Below, piece by piece: positions 20,829 through 32,616 of a DNA stretch of 64,000 nt. Each line of letters starts with the position of its first letter. The first letter of the stretch is position 1. A program made the position numbers and the translations under genes. The DNA is from Tribonema minus (lineage: Eukaryota; Sar; Xanthophyceae; Tribonematales; Tribonemataceae). The notes beneath the pieces are model-generated. The model had not been told where the DNA came from, did no database searches, and was given only the letters and a program-made list of their open reading frames with translations. The stretch lies in contig JAFCMP010000069.1 of assembly GCA_017506865.1 (NCBI GenBank), positions 1-64,000 of the forward strand, read 5' to 3'.

Positions 20829-22988
20829 TGAATTGAGCATGACGACAAGTAATTGATTAAGCACCGCGATGCGTGACGACATGCGCACTTCAGCATCGTG
20901 CTGTTCGCAATACATCATGGCTTTCCCGACTTCTGCCTGCTGTTTTGAGATTTCTTCTTCTGTGTGTGTTGCCTGTTCCAAGGTGCCGCCATCGCTCATG
21001 TTTGTTCCGATCGCCTCGCGCCTGCTTTGCTGCATGACATAGCCCACGAATGCTGCATTGGATTTGTCACATTTGCTGTGCCGCAGCCGCCTTAGCTGAA
21101 TCGCCCCCTTGGGCATCTGCATGCTGAGCGGGTCTTTATTGGTCTGTCTGAGCTTCGAGTGTCACAGTGTGAGTGGTGCTGAAAATTTGATGGACTCAGC
21201 AGACAATGCATATGATGGCTATGTTCATTTGCCAGAGCTGATGTTGATGCAAACGATGCACAAAAAATACCCTGAAACCCCCCATAAAGCATGAGGCATT
21301 ATTGCAGGTGTTGGCGCAGTTCTGTGATGATGCTCTCATGTTGCAAGTGGTTGGCTGAAAGCCTCAAGACACCTGGATCCGTGATCAACGCTGCAGTTTC
21401 AAGCAGCCAAGTGTGCATTGCAGCAGTCTGATGTACGGCATGAGAGGCGACGCCTGCACACAAACTTTGCGTATAATTGTCATTGAAGCGCCACCCATAC
21501 TGACTGCCGTGAACTCGTGTACTCCACTGTACAGTTCATGCTGCTCATCCCTGCGGGTTCGCCGCCAGGCTTGAAGCTGAGCGCTGCTGCATCCTGCTCT
21601 ACTGCACAAACGTCCGGGTTGCTGCTGCTCAGGCGCGTGCACACGCGATCTGGTGGTAGGCCTGTGGTAGAACGCAGCAATTTGCGCACGACATACGTCA
21701 AGCAGAGGCAACATTGGTCAAGCAGAAGCAGCAGATGGATACACGTGCGCTCTTCTTTGCTACTTCAGTAACAAGAAAGCACCTTATTCCTAAAGAGATG
21801 GGGGGGCGAGCGACCCAAGAAAGGCAGCCTCTTTTGTAAGTTGCGCTTGAAGCAAGTCAAACAGCATCACTGCCTGATTCTGAAACGAATGTGTGCATCA
21901 CCTCATGTTTTCTGTTGCAGATCATGTCATGTGCACGCTGCGGCATTACATTTGCATTGCTACTGAACCATGCTGCCACACGATAAGCACATTCAAAACC
22001 AGCACGCTCCAGTGATGCCAAAGCCAAAAGTGTTAGACGTTTGATGCAGCAAACAAGGCCGTTGCGCAAAATTGTGAGCGGAGACACTGAGCCCTCTTGC
22101 AGGCTGTGAAGCGTGGCCGCAGGCTTAAGACTGCAGAATCATAAGTGCTGCGCGCCAACATGATGCAAGCGGACAGCGCATCCTGTGCAGCAACACCGCA
22201 CGTGCTGTTGCTGGAGGGTGTTGCCGCTGGGAGCGGCAACAGAAGTCCAGCGTGCTGGTGAATGGTGATAGCGGTATGCGAACGTGTACGTACCCACCGC
22301 AAAGAACAGCAAGCGTGGCATCACCTTTGTGCGGTAGTGCGGTGACTTGCGCGTGCCATTACTTAAGAAGGCGCGCACCCTGAAGGGTCTCTCGCCTATA
22401 ATGAAAAGTATAATACGCCTGACACGGAGAGGCCATGTGCAACACGCGTGTTGGTTTGCTTGATTAGTTGCAGCAATGCTTTGGTTTGGCACTGCTGCTG
22501 GCGACTGTGTACTTGACGGCAATGACAGTGACGCTGCACATGAGACTAGAGTATATGCGGCCACAACGTGCTAGAGGAAATTATACTGCACACATCGAAC
22601 TGGCCACATGTGCAGATGAAGGCGTTTCTATGATAGTTTGGTGCACTGCGGGTGACACGCCGGTGCCAACGCACAGGATGCGTACAACTTGAGAACACAA
22701 CGCGAAAGTCTCAAGAATAGAGTTGGAACAGTGCTGTGAGTCCTGCTTCAAACTTGCATGTGCTTATTGAGTGTGCTCAATGGGCTTTGTGGATAGCATC
22801 CAATGCCTCGAATACAACCTGCTGGTGCTGCCCATGAGAAGTAGCTGTCATTAGAATACACGCACGACACATGTTGGTGAGCCGAGATTGGAGTGGGCAA
22901 GCCAAGGTTGGCGTCAGAAGACAAGGATAAGGAAGATAATGTGTGGCATCAGTGTACAAATTGTTGCTGCTGCAGCTTTTTGTTTGAT
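20829..22988. other. No gene recognised
   Basis: Frames here are short or shadowed. Minus frame 21122-20439 lies mostly antisense to the CxHG repeats and is not believed. Nothing with a domain signature, clear exon pair or RNA gene was seen. The saposin-like exon that begins upstream on the minus strand should continue into this region, but I could not identify its next exon. Confidence 0.4.
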
Positions 22989-23050
22989 TCAATGCTTGTC
23001 AGCAGCTTTCTGCACTGACATTATGGAGGATAATTGTTCACGTGGCTTAC

Positions 23051-23330
23051 CTCGCTGTATAAGCTGAGCAACATCCACCTTCATGGGCTCCAGATGATAG
23101 CATAGCTTCCTCTGCGCGCTGTTGAGAAAAGACTGCTGGCAGTACCTTAGTACGCAAGCGTCCATCGCCACACCAGTGTTGTGTAGGTCTCGTGACAGGA
23201 CACCGTGCAAGTGCTTGATGCCATCGATCACCCCAGTACACACGCGACACTGCACCTGCTCTGCTGCTGCCGCCGCCAGGCTGACAGCTGGCACCGCCAA
23301 AACGTATAAGATTACTTGAATTGCCGTCAT
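23051..23330 (-). CDS. Secreted saposin-like protein, first exon
   Basis: Minus-strand exon starting MTAIQVILYVLAVPAVSLAA at 23330. That is a classic signal peptide, cut after the Ala run, followed by EQVQCRVCTGVIDGIKHLHG, a region with DACVLRYCQQSF and then KLCYHLEPMKVDVAQLIQR. The Cys spacing (CxxC, later Cys residues, amphipathic helices) resembles a saposin-B domain, a small lipid-interacting fold in lysosomal or secreted proteins. A donor GTAAGC follows LIQR at 23050, leaving phase 1; unspliced, the frame ends at 22989. The next exon, expected to carry the last conserved Cys, was not found. A start nine codons further upstream is possible (MFRVARAPA), but the inner Met gives the better signal peptide. 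Confidence 0.5.
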
Positions 23331-23704
23331 GGCCGGCGCACGTGCGACGCGAAACAAATCTGAACATTAACGGATGTGAAGTTACAAGTGGAACTGATGT
23401 TGTTGACTCTCCCCATTTTTTTAACAGTTCATGCACCCCCATGCGGGGCCCGCTGTAACTGACAGCACAGCTTCTGAGTCACCTCTGTACTTCACCTCTG
23501 TACTTTAACCCTCTCGTACAGGGCGCCATTCAGTTGATGCAGATGCAGCGCCGTGTCAATCAACATCAGGATTCTGACGCGTCAGAATGGGTCTGTTGCC
23601 TGCGTTTTGCTAGAATGCACTCATGGACTTGTATTTTCTATGAAGAGGGCACATACCGTGTGTGTTCAGGGTTTTGTAAAACCTTCTATCCTATGCAGCG
23701 CCTC

Positions 23705-23765
23705 GGGTGAGGGTTAGGGTTACGGCTAAGGTTAGGGTTGAGGGTAGGCCTAGGGTTAGGACATC
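23705..23765 (+). repeat. Degenerate TTAGGG block
   Basis: About 55 bases of TTAGGG variants (GAGGGTTAGGGTTACGG, then AAGGTTAGGGTTGAGGG and CTAGGGTTAGG). Interstitial and flanked by single-copy DNA; probably a relic of telomere-repeat insertion at a healed break. Confidence 0.75.
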
Positions 23766-25277
23766 AGTACTGCACCCCAAAGCTTGACACCATGGTGGTC
23801 AACTGTGCAGTGCTGGTGCTTGGGGATAATTAGGTATCCCCAAGGCTGGTGACATGGTTGAGATAAAGGGCCATTTGGCTCTCCAGTTTTTCCCATACAG
23901 CACCAAGCACAAGAGGCTGTCAACATCTTGGCCAAGACTAAGACTTCAGCCCAGCACGGCGCATACGCACCAGTTGCAAGCACAGCATGATCAGAATTTG
24001 CTCCGAGGCTTTGGTGCCATCCTCAGAATTGCTACAGAAATGCCGCGGTGGCAATTGGGTGCTTGGCAGCATTAGGGCGCAGCAGCGGAAACTGCTTGAA
24101 GGTGCCGCAGCGGAGTATGCAAGCAGTATGCACATATCCTATACATATACTTCTATGTCACTGCCAGCCCTCTGGCATTAAAGCGCATGATACTAGCGCC
24201 GTATGTTCCGCTCTGTCAGCAGCGCTCACATGGCGTTCTCTTTGCAGGCAATGAATGACAGACATGGTTGAGTCTATGGAAGCGGACGGTCGGCAGTTGA
24301 AAAAGGGGCGGAACGCTGTTGGGCGATATCATTTGGGGGCGATTGTCAATGAGCATTCTGATAATTAACTGACAAGGTATTCACTCCGGAAGCAACCTTG
24401 ATGCAAATCATCTGGGCTTTTCACGCTCTGAGCGAGACTAAAAGTACACCGACCTACTTCAACTTTCATGACGATGGGCTCGGTCAGCTCGTTCGTCAAG
24501 CAGGCAACAGGCATCCGAGAATACCACGCACATCATGCAGCACAGAAGGGAGCAGATAAATGTGCAATTGGACCACAAGGCCAAGCTCTGGGTAGCATTG
24601 AAGACTGATCCATTCTTCGAGACACAAGCACGTTCGCCATGCAATGCTGTGCCCAAACCCATTACAAGCTGGTGCACCGCTCAAGGGGAAACGTCTGTGT
24701 GTGTTGCCTTTCGCATAGTCATGTTGTGCCATGACGAGAGGGTTTGTGTCGCAATGGCTAGCACATATGATGGGTCACTTGCGTCATGCGCGTGTGCCGC
24801 GCACGTTGCGGGCGGCCGCGCTTGCATGTACGTGAAGTATATCAACGCGTCTTCGATGAGAACTTCAAGCCTTGCGCTTCTTGCGGCCAGGCTCTTTGGC
24901 GTCCGCTGCAGCCTCCGCAGGCTCCGCCGCCTGAGCAATGCAACATCAAAGATTGCATGGTTAGCGCTGAGACGCGCTCTGGTTATCTTGCAGGTATCGA
25001 ACACTAGGGTGACACTCGCGCATTCACCATGCAGGCGCGTAAGCTGAAATGTTGCCAATGTGACCAAAACCTGCAAGCGGTGCCATAATGCACTGCCATT
25101 GAGTGCGTGAATCTTGCGGCCTGGCAGCAACTCATGGGCAAAGGCTTCCAAACAAAGGCCAACAGGATGGCCAATGAACACTCAACTTGACATGTGAGAT
25201 GAAAATGTGAGGCACCCGTGCATTGTGCATGTTTGCACCGCAAGAAACGGCGCAGCTGAGGCATTCACAACGCCACA
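23766..25277. other. Intergenic; no gene recognised
   Basis: Lies between the saposin-like exon and the 3' end of the peroxiredoxin gene. Plus frame 24535-25047 and minus frame 25181-24681 oppose each other and show no domain. A short segment encoding VYQRVFDENFKPCASCGQAL on plus (about 24835-24895) is protein-like but isolated. Confidence 0.35.
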
Positions 25278-28200
25278 TTACATGTTCGCCCTGCAACAAA
25301 TGAATGAGTCAGCTGTCGCATTCACAGCGCTGCGTACCTTCTCAGGCTTGGCAGGAGCTGCCTTTGCTCCCTTCTTGGCAGCTGCTGCTGCGGCGGGCGG
25401 GGCCGCAGCAGCGGCAGGCGCCTCCTCAACCCCCGCAAAATACTCCTGTCACCCATGCGGAATTGCGGGAGACGTCAACGTGAGATTGCCGAGTCCGTTC
25501 AACCTGCCCTCAATATGCTGCGCTCTCCTACACTGTGGGGAAGTAACTAGCATCAACCTGTGCCTGCGGGGGCGTCTGTGGAGTGAGGGTGCTCGATTGC
25601 CCCCCATGGCACGCTGCGGCAAAGTGCTGCTGAGAAGTTGAAGTTTGCAAGGGTGCCGCGCGCAGTTTCAGACATGCAAACCATGCGATGCACTGCCAAG
25701 AGGGCAGGCACATGCACATCCAGTCGTGCAATTCAAGTGTTACAGCTTAGTGGGCACCAAAACATCTGCCAGCGCGGCGCGCGGTGACATGTTCAGACGG
25801 TCGCTTATGGCATTCACATCGGGCGAGAAACATGGGGGCCCAAACATTCTTCCTTTTCTACACCAGCGTCGAAGGAAAATGACCTGGACTTTGCCTCGAA
25901 AAGAGGACGAATGATCGGGCGACGCAAGGGCCTTTCGAGACAAAAAGGTGCAGAACTGCTGAGGTTGGACCGCCGCAGGTGACGCCCCATGCGTTTTAAA
26001 TGGCATGCCCAATGCGTGTTATACGGCATTTTTGTTCTGACTCAAAGAGGCCACAGCATGAACTGCCCCCTTCCTGATTGAAACAGCCATAGTTGAAGTA
26101 TATGTGCATACCTTGCTGCCCGTAGGGTCGGCCTTCATGGACTTTTCGCCGGGCTTCCACCCTGCAGGGCACACCTCCCCGTGCTTGTCTGTGTACTGGA
26201 ACGCCTGCACCAGCCGGAGAGCCTGCGGCAGCAGTACACGCGGAAGTGTACCAAAGTGTACTACTTGGTGTAACATGCGCACTATGATTTTGGTTTACAT
26301 ACTTCAGGTACGACAGTATTTCGAGTACTGCAGTATTGAACACTGCAAGGATGCTCGCTGCCAGCTACGCTGTTGTTGCATGGGGGGCACACTTATAGCA
26401 GTGTGTTTACAGGCGGGCCCCCCGACTGATGCTTCAAAGCTGAACACAGCCTCAATGCACTACGTTAGCTCATGGGCATCTTGACATAGCCATTCTCTGA
26501 AGTGGATGTTCACAGCGTCCTCCTCCTTGAACAGTAACATGAGACTATAGCACGGCTGTAGCACAAATATTCTTTAATAACCCCGCAGCCATCCAAACAG
26601 TATGGCACACATTCTGCTGTAAGAGCGCGAACGACAAGTGTGCTGGTGGCGTACAAACATACCTCTTCGGCGTTGCGGCCCACGGGCAGGTCGTTGATGG
26701 TGATGTGACGGACGACCCCCTTGTCGCTGATGATGAACAGCCCCCTTAACGCTATCCCCTCGCCCTCAATGAGCACCCCATAGTCCTGCGGAACGCATAA
26801 CAACGAGACCCGGCACACAGATTGATCAGCGCTGTGGGCGGTTAAAGCAGACGCGTGCGCACAGATTTCATTTTTGTACAATGAAGTACCAGTCGTATTC
26901 CTCCAACTTCATCTTTGCACTCCCCCCTACACCGCTGCGGCTTGTAGACTCAGTGGAATCCGCTATATGGATGAGCGACGTGCAAACTTCAACTGTATGT
27001 TTGATGCTCTAGCAGGACAACATCGAGCGTGCTGCTACAGCCGACAGATGTTAATGGCCGGCATGTGCCTATTTGGGTTACAGTTACCAACATTTCCGCA
27101 CACACCCATGCGTCACCACATAATAGATCGCACTCCTACAATAAGTCTGGCCCGCTTGGGCACTTTTGAGTCCTCCAAGTCTCAGCCAGCTTGTGCGAAA
27201 TCAGGGTGGCACGCTCCGCTCTGAGGATGTGGGTTGTCATCGCCGCCAGCGCACCTGCTTTTCCACGTGACTGACAAGCGATGGGTAATAGTGAGCGGGG
27301 ACCAAAAGGAGTACCACTGAGCTCACTGAGCTGCTGTGAATGTTGCACGCTGTTGAAGTAGGCGACAGCATCGTGGTGCGTGCTTCGCGAGTGGATGCTG
27401 AAGTAATTTGTTGGCAACGGTCACCAAGAATGTGCATGGCAAGTTATACATTATATTGGGCTTGCTCACAGCGTTGAAAACAGGAAGTTATGTCCTGCAG
27501 CCACTTCACCTGCAGAATTGTTCAAGTATGTGACTGCCTGTGTGTGAACTGGAGGCAAACGCGAATGCCTGCAGTATGTGTTAACTGCAATAGTACGCTT
27601 GATACGCTCGACCATTGGCCAGTGGCGAGATCGACAATGCCTGAAACTTTCCCGCATCAGCGTTGAGCCTACCTTCACCACAATACTGCATGGAGTTCAC
27701 AGCTCACCTTGGAGACCCCCACACGAAGCCCTGGCAGGCGTCACCCTGGGGTGTGTACTCGCAGTACCTATGCCCCTTCACCCCGGCCCCTTTGTCAGGC
27801 ACAAAGGCACTAGGACTCCGTTTGCATATGTCGTGAGAGACATGGCAACAACGCTCTCCAAACTCTACATACCTGCGAGACTTTCAGCACGCGGTCCGCC
27901 TAAGTAGGCATGCTGACGGCGCCAATGACTTTCAGGCTACCAATGCGATGCGCGGGCAGCTACATGATACTACAAGGTAGCAAAGAGCATGCTCGCAGTA
28001 TACCCTAGCCTGATTTTCAAACATGGGCACTATGGCCCCGTTTGCATATGTGATGGGAGACGTGACAATGCAGGTCGCCCAGCGGCGTACATGTTGACCA
28101 TACTTACATACCTTCGAGACTTTCAGCGCGCGGTGCGCTAGGATGGGCATGTTGACGGCGCCAATGACTTTCAGGCCACCAACACCATGTGCTGGCATTT

Positions 28201-30600
28201 ACGTGTGTACCAAAGAGCATATGTGCAGTATGACTTCGGCCTGATGTTGAGGCACAAAGGCACTAGGGCTACGTTTTCACATGTGATGCCGCAAGCGCAC
28301 GTCACCCAGCGGTGCACATGTTTACCCTACATACCTACATACCTTAGAGACTTTTAGCGCGCGGTCCGCCAGGATGGGCATGTTGACGGCGCCTATACCC
28401 CCCTCCTTGCGCGGCTTCTCCACCCACGACAGGTGGCAGTACTCAGAGTCCGTACTGCATCCCACCAGCTGCGCAGGAATGAGCATGCACGGCAGTGAGG
28501 GGCAGATCGATCAGATCGGTGCAGATTCTGATGGTTGATTCTGGGGGAGGGGGGGGGCACTCGGTCGGTGTCGCAGCGCCTCAGCTGCGCAGGGGGCGTA
28601 GAGCAGCGTGCAAAAGTGAGGTGACTTCAACCGAGGCAGCCTGAGAAGTTGAAGTAGCCGTGATGCTACAGAGATGTGTTGCGTTGCAGCATTCTGTTAA
28701 AAGTGGCAGGTGCCAGTGCTCCAGGACTGTGCTGCAGCAGCAGCAGCTGCTGGTGCGTGGCTTCACGAGCAGTAACACAATCATCTTCGAGACATGGAAT
28801 GAAAGCGCAATTCCATTTAGTATTTGTGGTAAATATACGGTGCTGCTCGACAGGTCTTTAGCAAAGGGTGGCCATCCACCAAAGTGTGTGCTGCAGTTCA
28901 CCAGCTGCAGAGCGCGCGGAGAGGGCGATGAACAGGATGGTCGACCGTGTGCAACAAGCCATGGTAGCATGCTGCAACTTGCGGGCTGCACAGGGCGTGC
29001 AGAGCAGCGTGCACAAGACCGTCGAGCAATTGACCACACACCGAGCCAGTGCTCAAATTGAAGTTGATACCCAGTTGAAGATGACGAAGATGCAGTTGCA
29101 CTCCCAGTCGCGACGCGCACGATTACGGGCATACATACAAGCGGAAGCAGCAGCAGTGCGTGACGCCATGCGCCCTTGTTCTCTCCAGGAATACTGACTT
29201 GACGGAGGGCGCCGGGTGTACATCACTTAGGGTTAGGCCCTAACCCTAACCCTTGTCGGCCACGACCAGCGGCAAAGCACGCCCCCCGTTGTGAAACATG
29301 CGGCCGCCATTGAGCTTTGCGAGTTTACGCAAGCTGTGTGGCGCTACTTCACAGCAGCGCCGACCAGCACGCAGCGCAATACTGACAACGATACATGTAT
29401 GCGTCATGACTGTCGTCATTGCGTGACACAGACAATCTGGGGGTACATCTAAGGTAACATGGCCAGCCAATCGGGCGTCACGCTAGCCAGCACCACCAAA
29501 AGGCCGTACACACACACAAAAAGTACAATGGCCACGTACGCACTGACCTTGTGCACTACCGAAAAGAACCGTGGGCTGAAGCATGTCACATGTCTGGTGC
29601 AGTTTCATGAAAAACCGAATCAAAAGATTGTAGAGCTCTAGGTGACGAGGGATGGTTAGCCGCAAGTGCCTTCCACCAACATATACTTTAGTGGGCCATG
29701 ATGGACACTCACCTCACAGTCAACCTTCTTAAACTCCTCATAAGCCTCGCTGAACTGTATGATCTCCGTTGGACACACAAAGGTGTGGTCCAGGGGCCAG
29801 AAGAAGAGCACCAGGTACTTGCCCTTGTAGTCCTTTAGCGAGACCTGTGGCGTGCACAGAGCGTGACGGAAATGTTCACATACACTTTGTGAAGTGCACA
29901 CAGCGTGACGAAAATGGAAGTGTTCGCATACACTTTGTGTCATGATAGCCGCGCAAGACGCAACACCAGGCGCAGCACAGCACAGCCAGCCGCCTTTGCT
30001 GCTGCCTGCAGAACACCACATGCTCAGCAGAAAAGAAATAGACCATGTGCTCTCCCAGGCATAAGTTTATAAAGGAACATATGGCCTTCCTCGGCGTGTC
30101 GCAACGGTAGGTCCACGGAATGCGAGCAGATATATTCATCTATATAAGGAATATTGTAGCAGGATGAGCATCACAGCAGGCCTCACACATGCTGGATTTC
30201 TGCGCCAGCTCAGCATGCTCGCTGCACACCGGGTAGAGTACCACTGCGCACATAAACATCGCTGTTGCTTGCTGCAGCTTTGCTTCATGTCAGCATGCCA
30301 TGCACTGCACGAGCTGTGTGCTTCTTTTCAATCCATGTTCCGTGTTGCGGTGGTGGGCGACTTCGCTGGTGCACAAGCAGCAATCAGTTCATCCTGCCAA
30401 TTTGTCGGAGCTAGACTACCTTCATCGATACGGCACTGTCGATGTGCAGCCACCAGCAATGATAACATTGCCAGCCAGCAGGGGCACACCAGCACATTTT
30501 GCGCATCTTGATCAAACTGATCGCTTGCCTTTTTGAAGGTCTTGTCCGGCATGAGCGCATCTGCGGTGAAGTCGGGAGCTGCTTTGCCCACGGTCGCCAT
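25278..30600 (-). CDS. 2-Cys peroxiredoxin (six exons)
   Basis: Reduces hydrogen peroxide and organic peroxides using thioredoxin-type donors. Exons on the minus strand: 30600-30529 ([20 protein letters not shown]), 29844-29713, 28468-28343, 26785-26663, 26222-26112 and 25445-25278. All five introns are phase 0. The peroxidatic Cys lies in TFVCPTE (residue 48) and the resolving Cys in HGEVCPAGW (residue 169). Intact [12 protein letters not shown] (a GGLG variant) and a YF pair (190-191) match hyperoxidation-sensitive eukaryotic Prx. Intron 1 has a GC donor (AAG|GCAAGC). After YF comes an unusual Ala/Lys-rich tail ([20 protein letters not shown]); the frame then runs 19 more codons to a TAA at 25278, or a GTACGC donor at 25337 could lead to another exon. 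Length is about 224-243 residues against roughly 200 usual. No targeting peptide is evident, so it is probably cytosolic. Confidence 0.93.
25795..26020. repeat. Diverged dispersed repeat, copy A (Prx last intron)
   Basis: Shares a colinear series of words with 40440-40680: ATCGGGCGA, GGGGCCCAAAC, CCAGC(G/T)TCGAAG, AAA(A)TGACCTGGACTTT, TCGAGAC, AGGTGCAGAACTGCTGA or AGGCGCAGAACTGCTGA, GCGACGC and GTTTTAAATGG or GTTTTGAATGG. Both are about 220-240 bases long and in the same orientation. It is probably a short interspersed or decayed transposon fragment. It lies inside the intron between peroxiredoxin exons 5 and 6. Confidence 0.65.
27735..28400 (-). repeat. Three-copy array of the Prx exon 3 donor junction
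   Basis: The true exon 3 / intron junction at 28343/28342 (minus strand; exon end encodes [13 protein letters not shown]) is repeated twice further into the intron, with pseudo-donors at about 28110-28111 and 27871-27872, giving spacings of 231 and 239 bases. Each unit carries 60-70 bases of exon end (NMPILA-R-LKVS still readable in the nearer copy), the GT donor and about 160 bases of intron that include GTTTGCATATG or GTTTTCACATG. The pseudo-exons lack the 5' part of exon 3 (no GGIG motif), so using them would lose conserved residues. Confidence 0.88.
29224..29256. repeat. Head-to-head TTAGGG/CCCTAA block in Prx intron 2
   Basis: TTAGGGTTAGGCCCTAACCC joins a forward and a reverse telomere-like run at a GGCC centre. 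It lies inside a transcribed intron. Confidence 0.8.
29850..29945 (-). repeat. Two-copy repeat next to the Prx exon 2 acceptor
   Basis: GTGCAC-AGAGCGTGACGGAAATG...CATACACTTTGTG and a near copy with GTGCACACAGCGTGACGAAAATG...CATACACTTTGTG lie just upstream (minus sense) of exon 2. The repeat begins at the acceptor itself, whose complement reads CCTGTGGCGTGCAC. Unit length is about 45-50 bases. Confidence 0.7.
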
Positions 30601-31084
30601 GCTTATAGTCTTCGCTGGTCCCACTGCACCAGATCGCACCGCTGGGCTCTCACGCAAACGTGAGCAAAGATACGATTAAAAAAAATATTGTGTCCCTATT
30701 ATTCGAGTTCTAGATTCGCAAACCTTCTGAGCATGTTGGCAGTAACAGTTTTGCACATTCAACTATGCAATCTGTCTAGGTCACATTGCATCACGATTGA
30801 GGCCATTTCCCCCAATAGATGACGTTGCTGCGCATGCTGCGCAGGATATGACAAAATCTTGTCCCTATTACTCAAGTTCTGGATTCGCGAACCTTTCACT
30901 GTAATATGACATCAACTATGCAACCTCTAGTCACATTGCATCACAATGACGGCGGTGTCCCCGCCAAGTAGATGCAGTTGCAATGTTAAAGTCAGGCGCA
31001 ATACAACATTAAGGTTAACGCGTTTCGACGATCGGGGCCATGCGGTCCAGCTTCGTCGATGGACTGCATAGCCACACATGCACC
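30601..31084 (-). promoter_or_regulatory. Prx 5' region with a 169-bp tandem duplication
   Basis: Upstream of the peroxiredoxin start, a segment beginning TGTCCCTATTATTCGAGTTC at 30691 recurs at 30860. Shared words are TTCGCAAACCTT/TTCGCGAACCTT, CAACTATGCAA, TCACATTGCATCAC and CCAAGTAGATG/CCAATAGATG. Two copies of a promoter-proximal block could double factor-binding sites. No TATA box stands out, although an AT-rich run (ATTAAAAAAAATATTG) lies at about 30674-30690. Confidence 0.5.
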
Positions 31085-31941
31085 TCAGAGTAGTAGAATA
31101 AGCAGGAGCACAATAGACAACAGTTTCAATCTGGCAAACTTCACACCCAAACTACTGTGGTGATTGAAAGCGTACAAAAGTTGCAACGCTTGTAAGCGAC
31201 CGAAGAATCGTATGATGATTATTTGGAAGACGTGAGCAGAGAATTGGCCAAATTTGCATCCAACTATATGCCCTGTCATGACTGCAGCTACAGAGTACAA
31301 AAGCCGCCGTCGCGACTCTGTTGGAAGAAGACGTGAACGACAAGCAGCGTGGCCATGCATCCACACATACATAGGCACCACAAGCCCTTGAACTATTGAC
31401 CAACGTGTCTCTGCACATCCATGGATTTGGGTGATCACTCGAGTACAGAAATTTGCCAGCCGCTCAAGCTGATGGTTGTCCACCTTGCCTCAGGCGCATT
31501 CACAGCAGAGGCGCTGCAATGCGTGGGAAGATTTGCTACGGAATTTCCCATGTGCTTGACTGAGGCCTCACTGCTTTGAGCGTGCCCCTGGCGCAAGAGC
31601 ATGTGCCTCATTATCAAGTGAGTCATTGACCCTTCATGTGATTACATTACAGGGTAACAACAGGACTCTGGCAAGTCATGCTAGCAAAGCTGAGCGTTGC
31701 GTGGCATGGTGTGAACTAATGCACATTGTACCTGATCAGTGCCGGCATAGTGTTTTGCTACCAAACGCTGCAGCGGCACAACTGATACCTCTGGGAGGTG
31801 TTCTTTGCATGTTGCCATTATGCCACTGTACGCAATTAGAGTCTTGGCTTCATGGGCACTCAAGCCATCACTTTCTACCATTGGGAGCTCCAGCCACGGC
31901 AACTTGAAGACACGCACCCACCCTTTATTGATCCACTCCAA
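31085..31941 (-). other. Unidentified minus-strand ORFs, possibly a decayed mobile element
   Basis: Three consecutive minus frames (31941-31681, 31626-31435, 31483-31085) have protein-like composition. One contains WVRVFKLPWLELPMVESDG and PEVSVVPLQRLVAKHY; another contains NHQLERLANFCTRVITQIHG followed by AETRWSIVQGLVVPMYVW. The last has the flavour of hAT-type transposases, but I see no catalytic triad and cannot name it. Frame changes between the pieces suggest decay or unrecognised introns. Confidence 0.3.
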
Positions 31942-32254
31942 GAAAGTCCTCTAGCAGCATGCACCGGTGGTGGCCATGGCCGACGACTCGAATGCTGACG
32001 ATACATCATACAAGTCAAACCTCATTTGCGTGGTGGTAGTACGCTATGGAAGGCCTTACACAGCCGTGCTCTGCGTGAACACATGGACCAGGTTATGATG
32101 CAAAACTTCAAGCAGCGCACATGGCATGTCAGGCAGCTTGTCTTGGCACGCTTGCTGCACCGCACAGAAGCGCCGGGGGGAAAAAGTGAATGGAATACCT
32201 CAAAACCAGAAAGAAAAGAACATTTTTTGGTATTGGCACTGCACAACCATGGAA

Positions 32255-32480
32255 TGTGACAACAGGAAGGGGCTGTCACAGTGCACCCTGAGAGCCAGCT
32301 GAGTAATGTACATGTAGGCCCACATTGCTAATCAAAAGCTGCACCGAAGTACCGGTGATTGAATTAACCAGGAGATGTGTCAGTGACAACAGAAAGGGGC
32401 TGTGCACCCTAAGGGGCCAGCTGAGTAATGTACATGTAGGCCCACATTGCTAATCAAAAGCTGCACTGAAGTACTGGTAT
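32255..32480. repeat. Two-copy tandem repeat of about 118 bp
   Basis: ACAACAGGAAGGGGCTGT (32260) and ACAACAGAAAGGGGCTGT (about 32383) each precede an almost identical run: AGCCAGCTGAGTAATGTACA, then TGTAGGCCCACATTGCTAATC, AAAAGCTGCACYGAAGTAC. Mismatches are few, so the duplication is recent. No gene overlaps it. Confidence 0.85.
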
Positions 32481-32616
32481 TGTATACCGCTCACGGCACC
32501 ATCAAGTGGCGTCACGGCAATCTCAGTACGCACGTGATGGGGCACAGTAGACCCGCAAGTGGAATGAAGGCTGGGGGAGTGCGAGGGGGGGGGGGCGGGG
32601 GGGCGGGGGGGGCAAG

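Noticed and set aside
20439..21122. 227-codon minus ORF opposite the CxHG repeats
   Set aside because: It is antisense to the Cys/His modules, its repeats mirror them, and it has no domain of its own.
27932..28198. Minus ORF with [14 protein letters not shown] as a separate gene or alternative exon
   Set aside because: It is an echo of the Prx exon 3 end without the upstream half of the exon.
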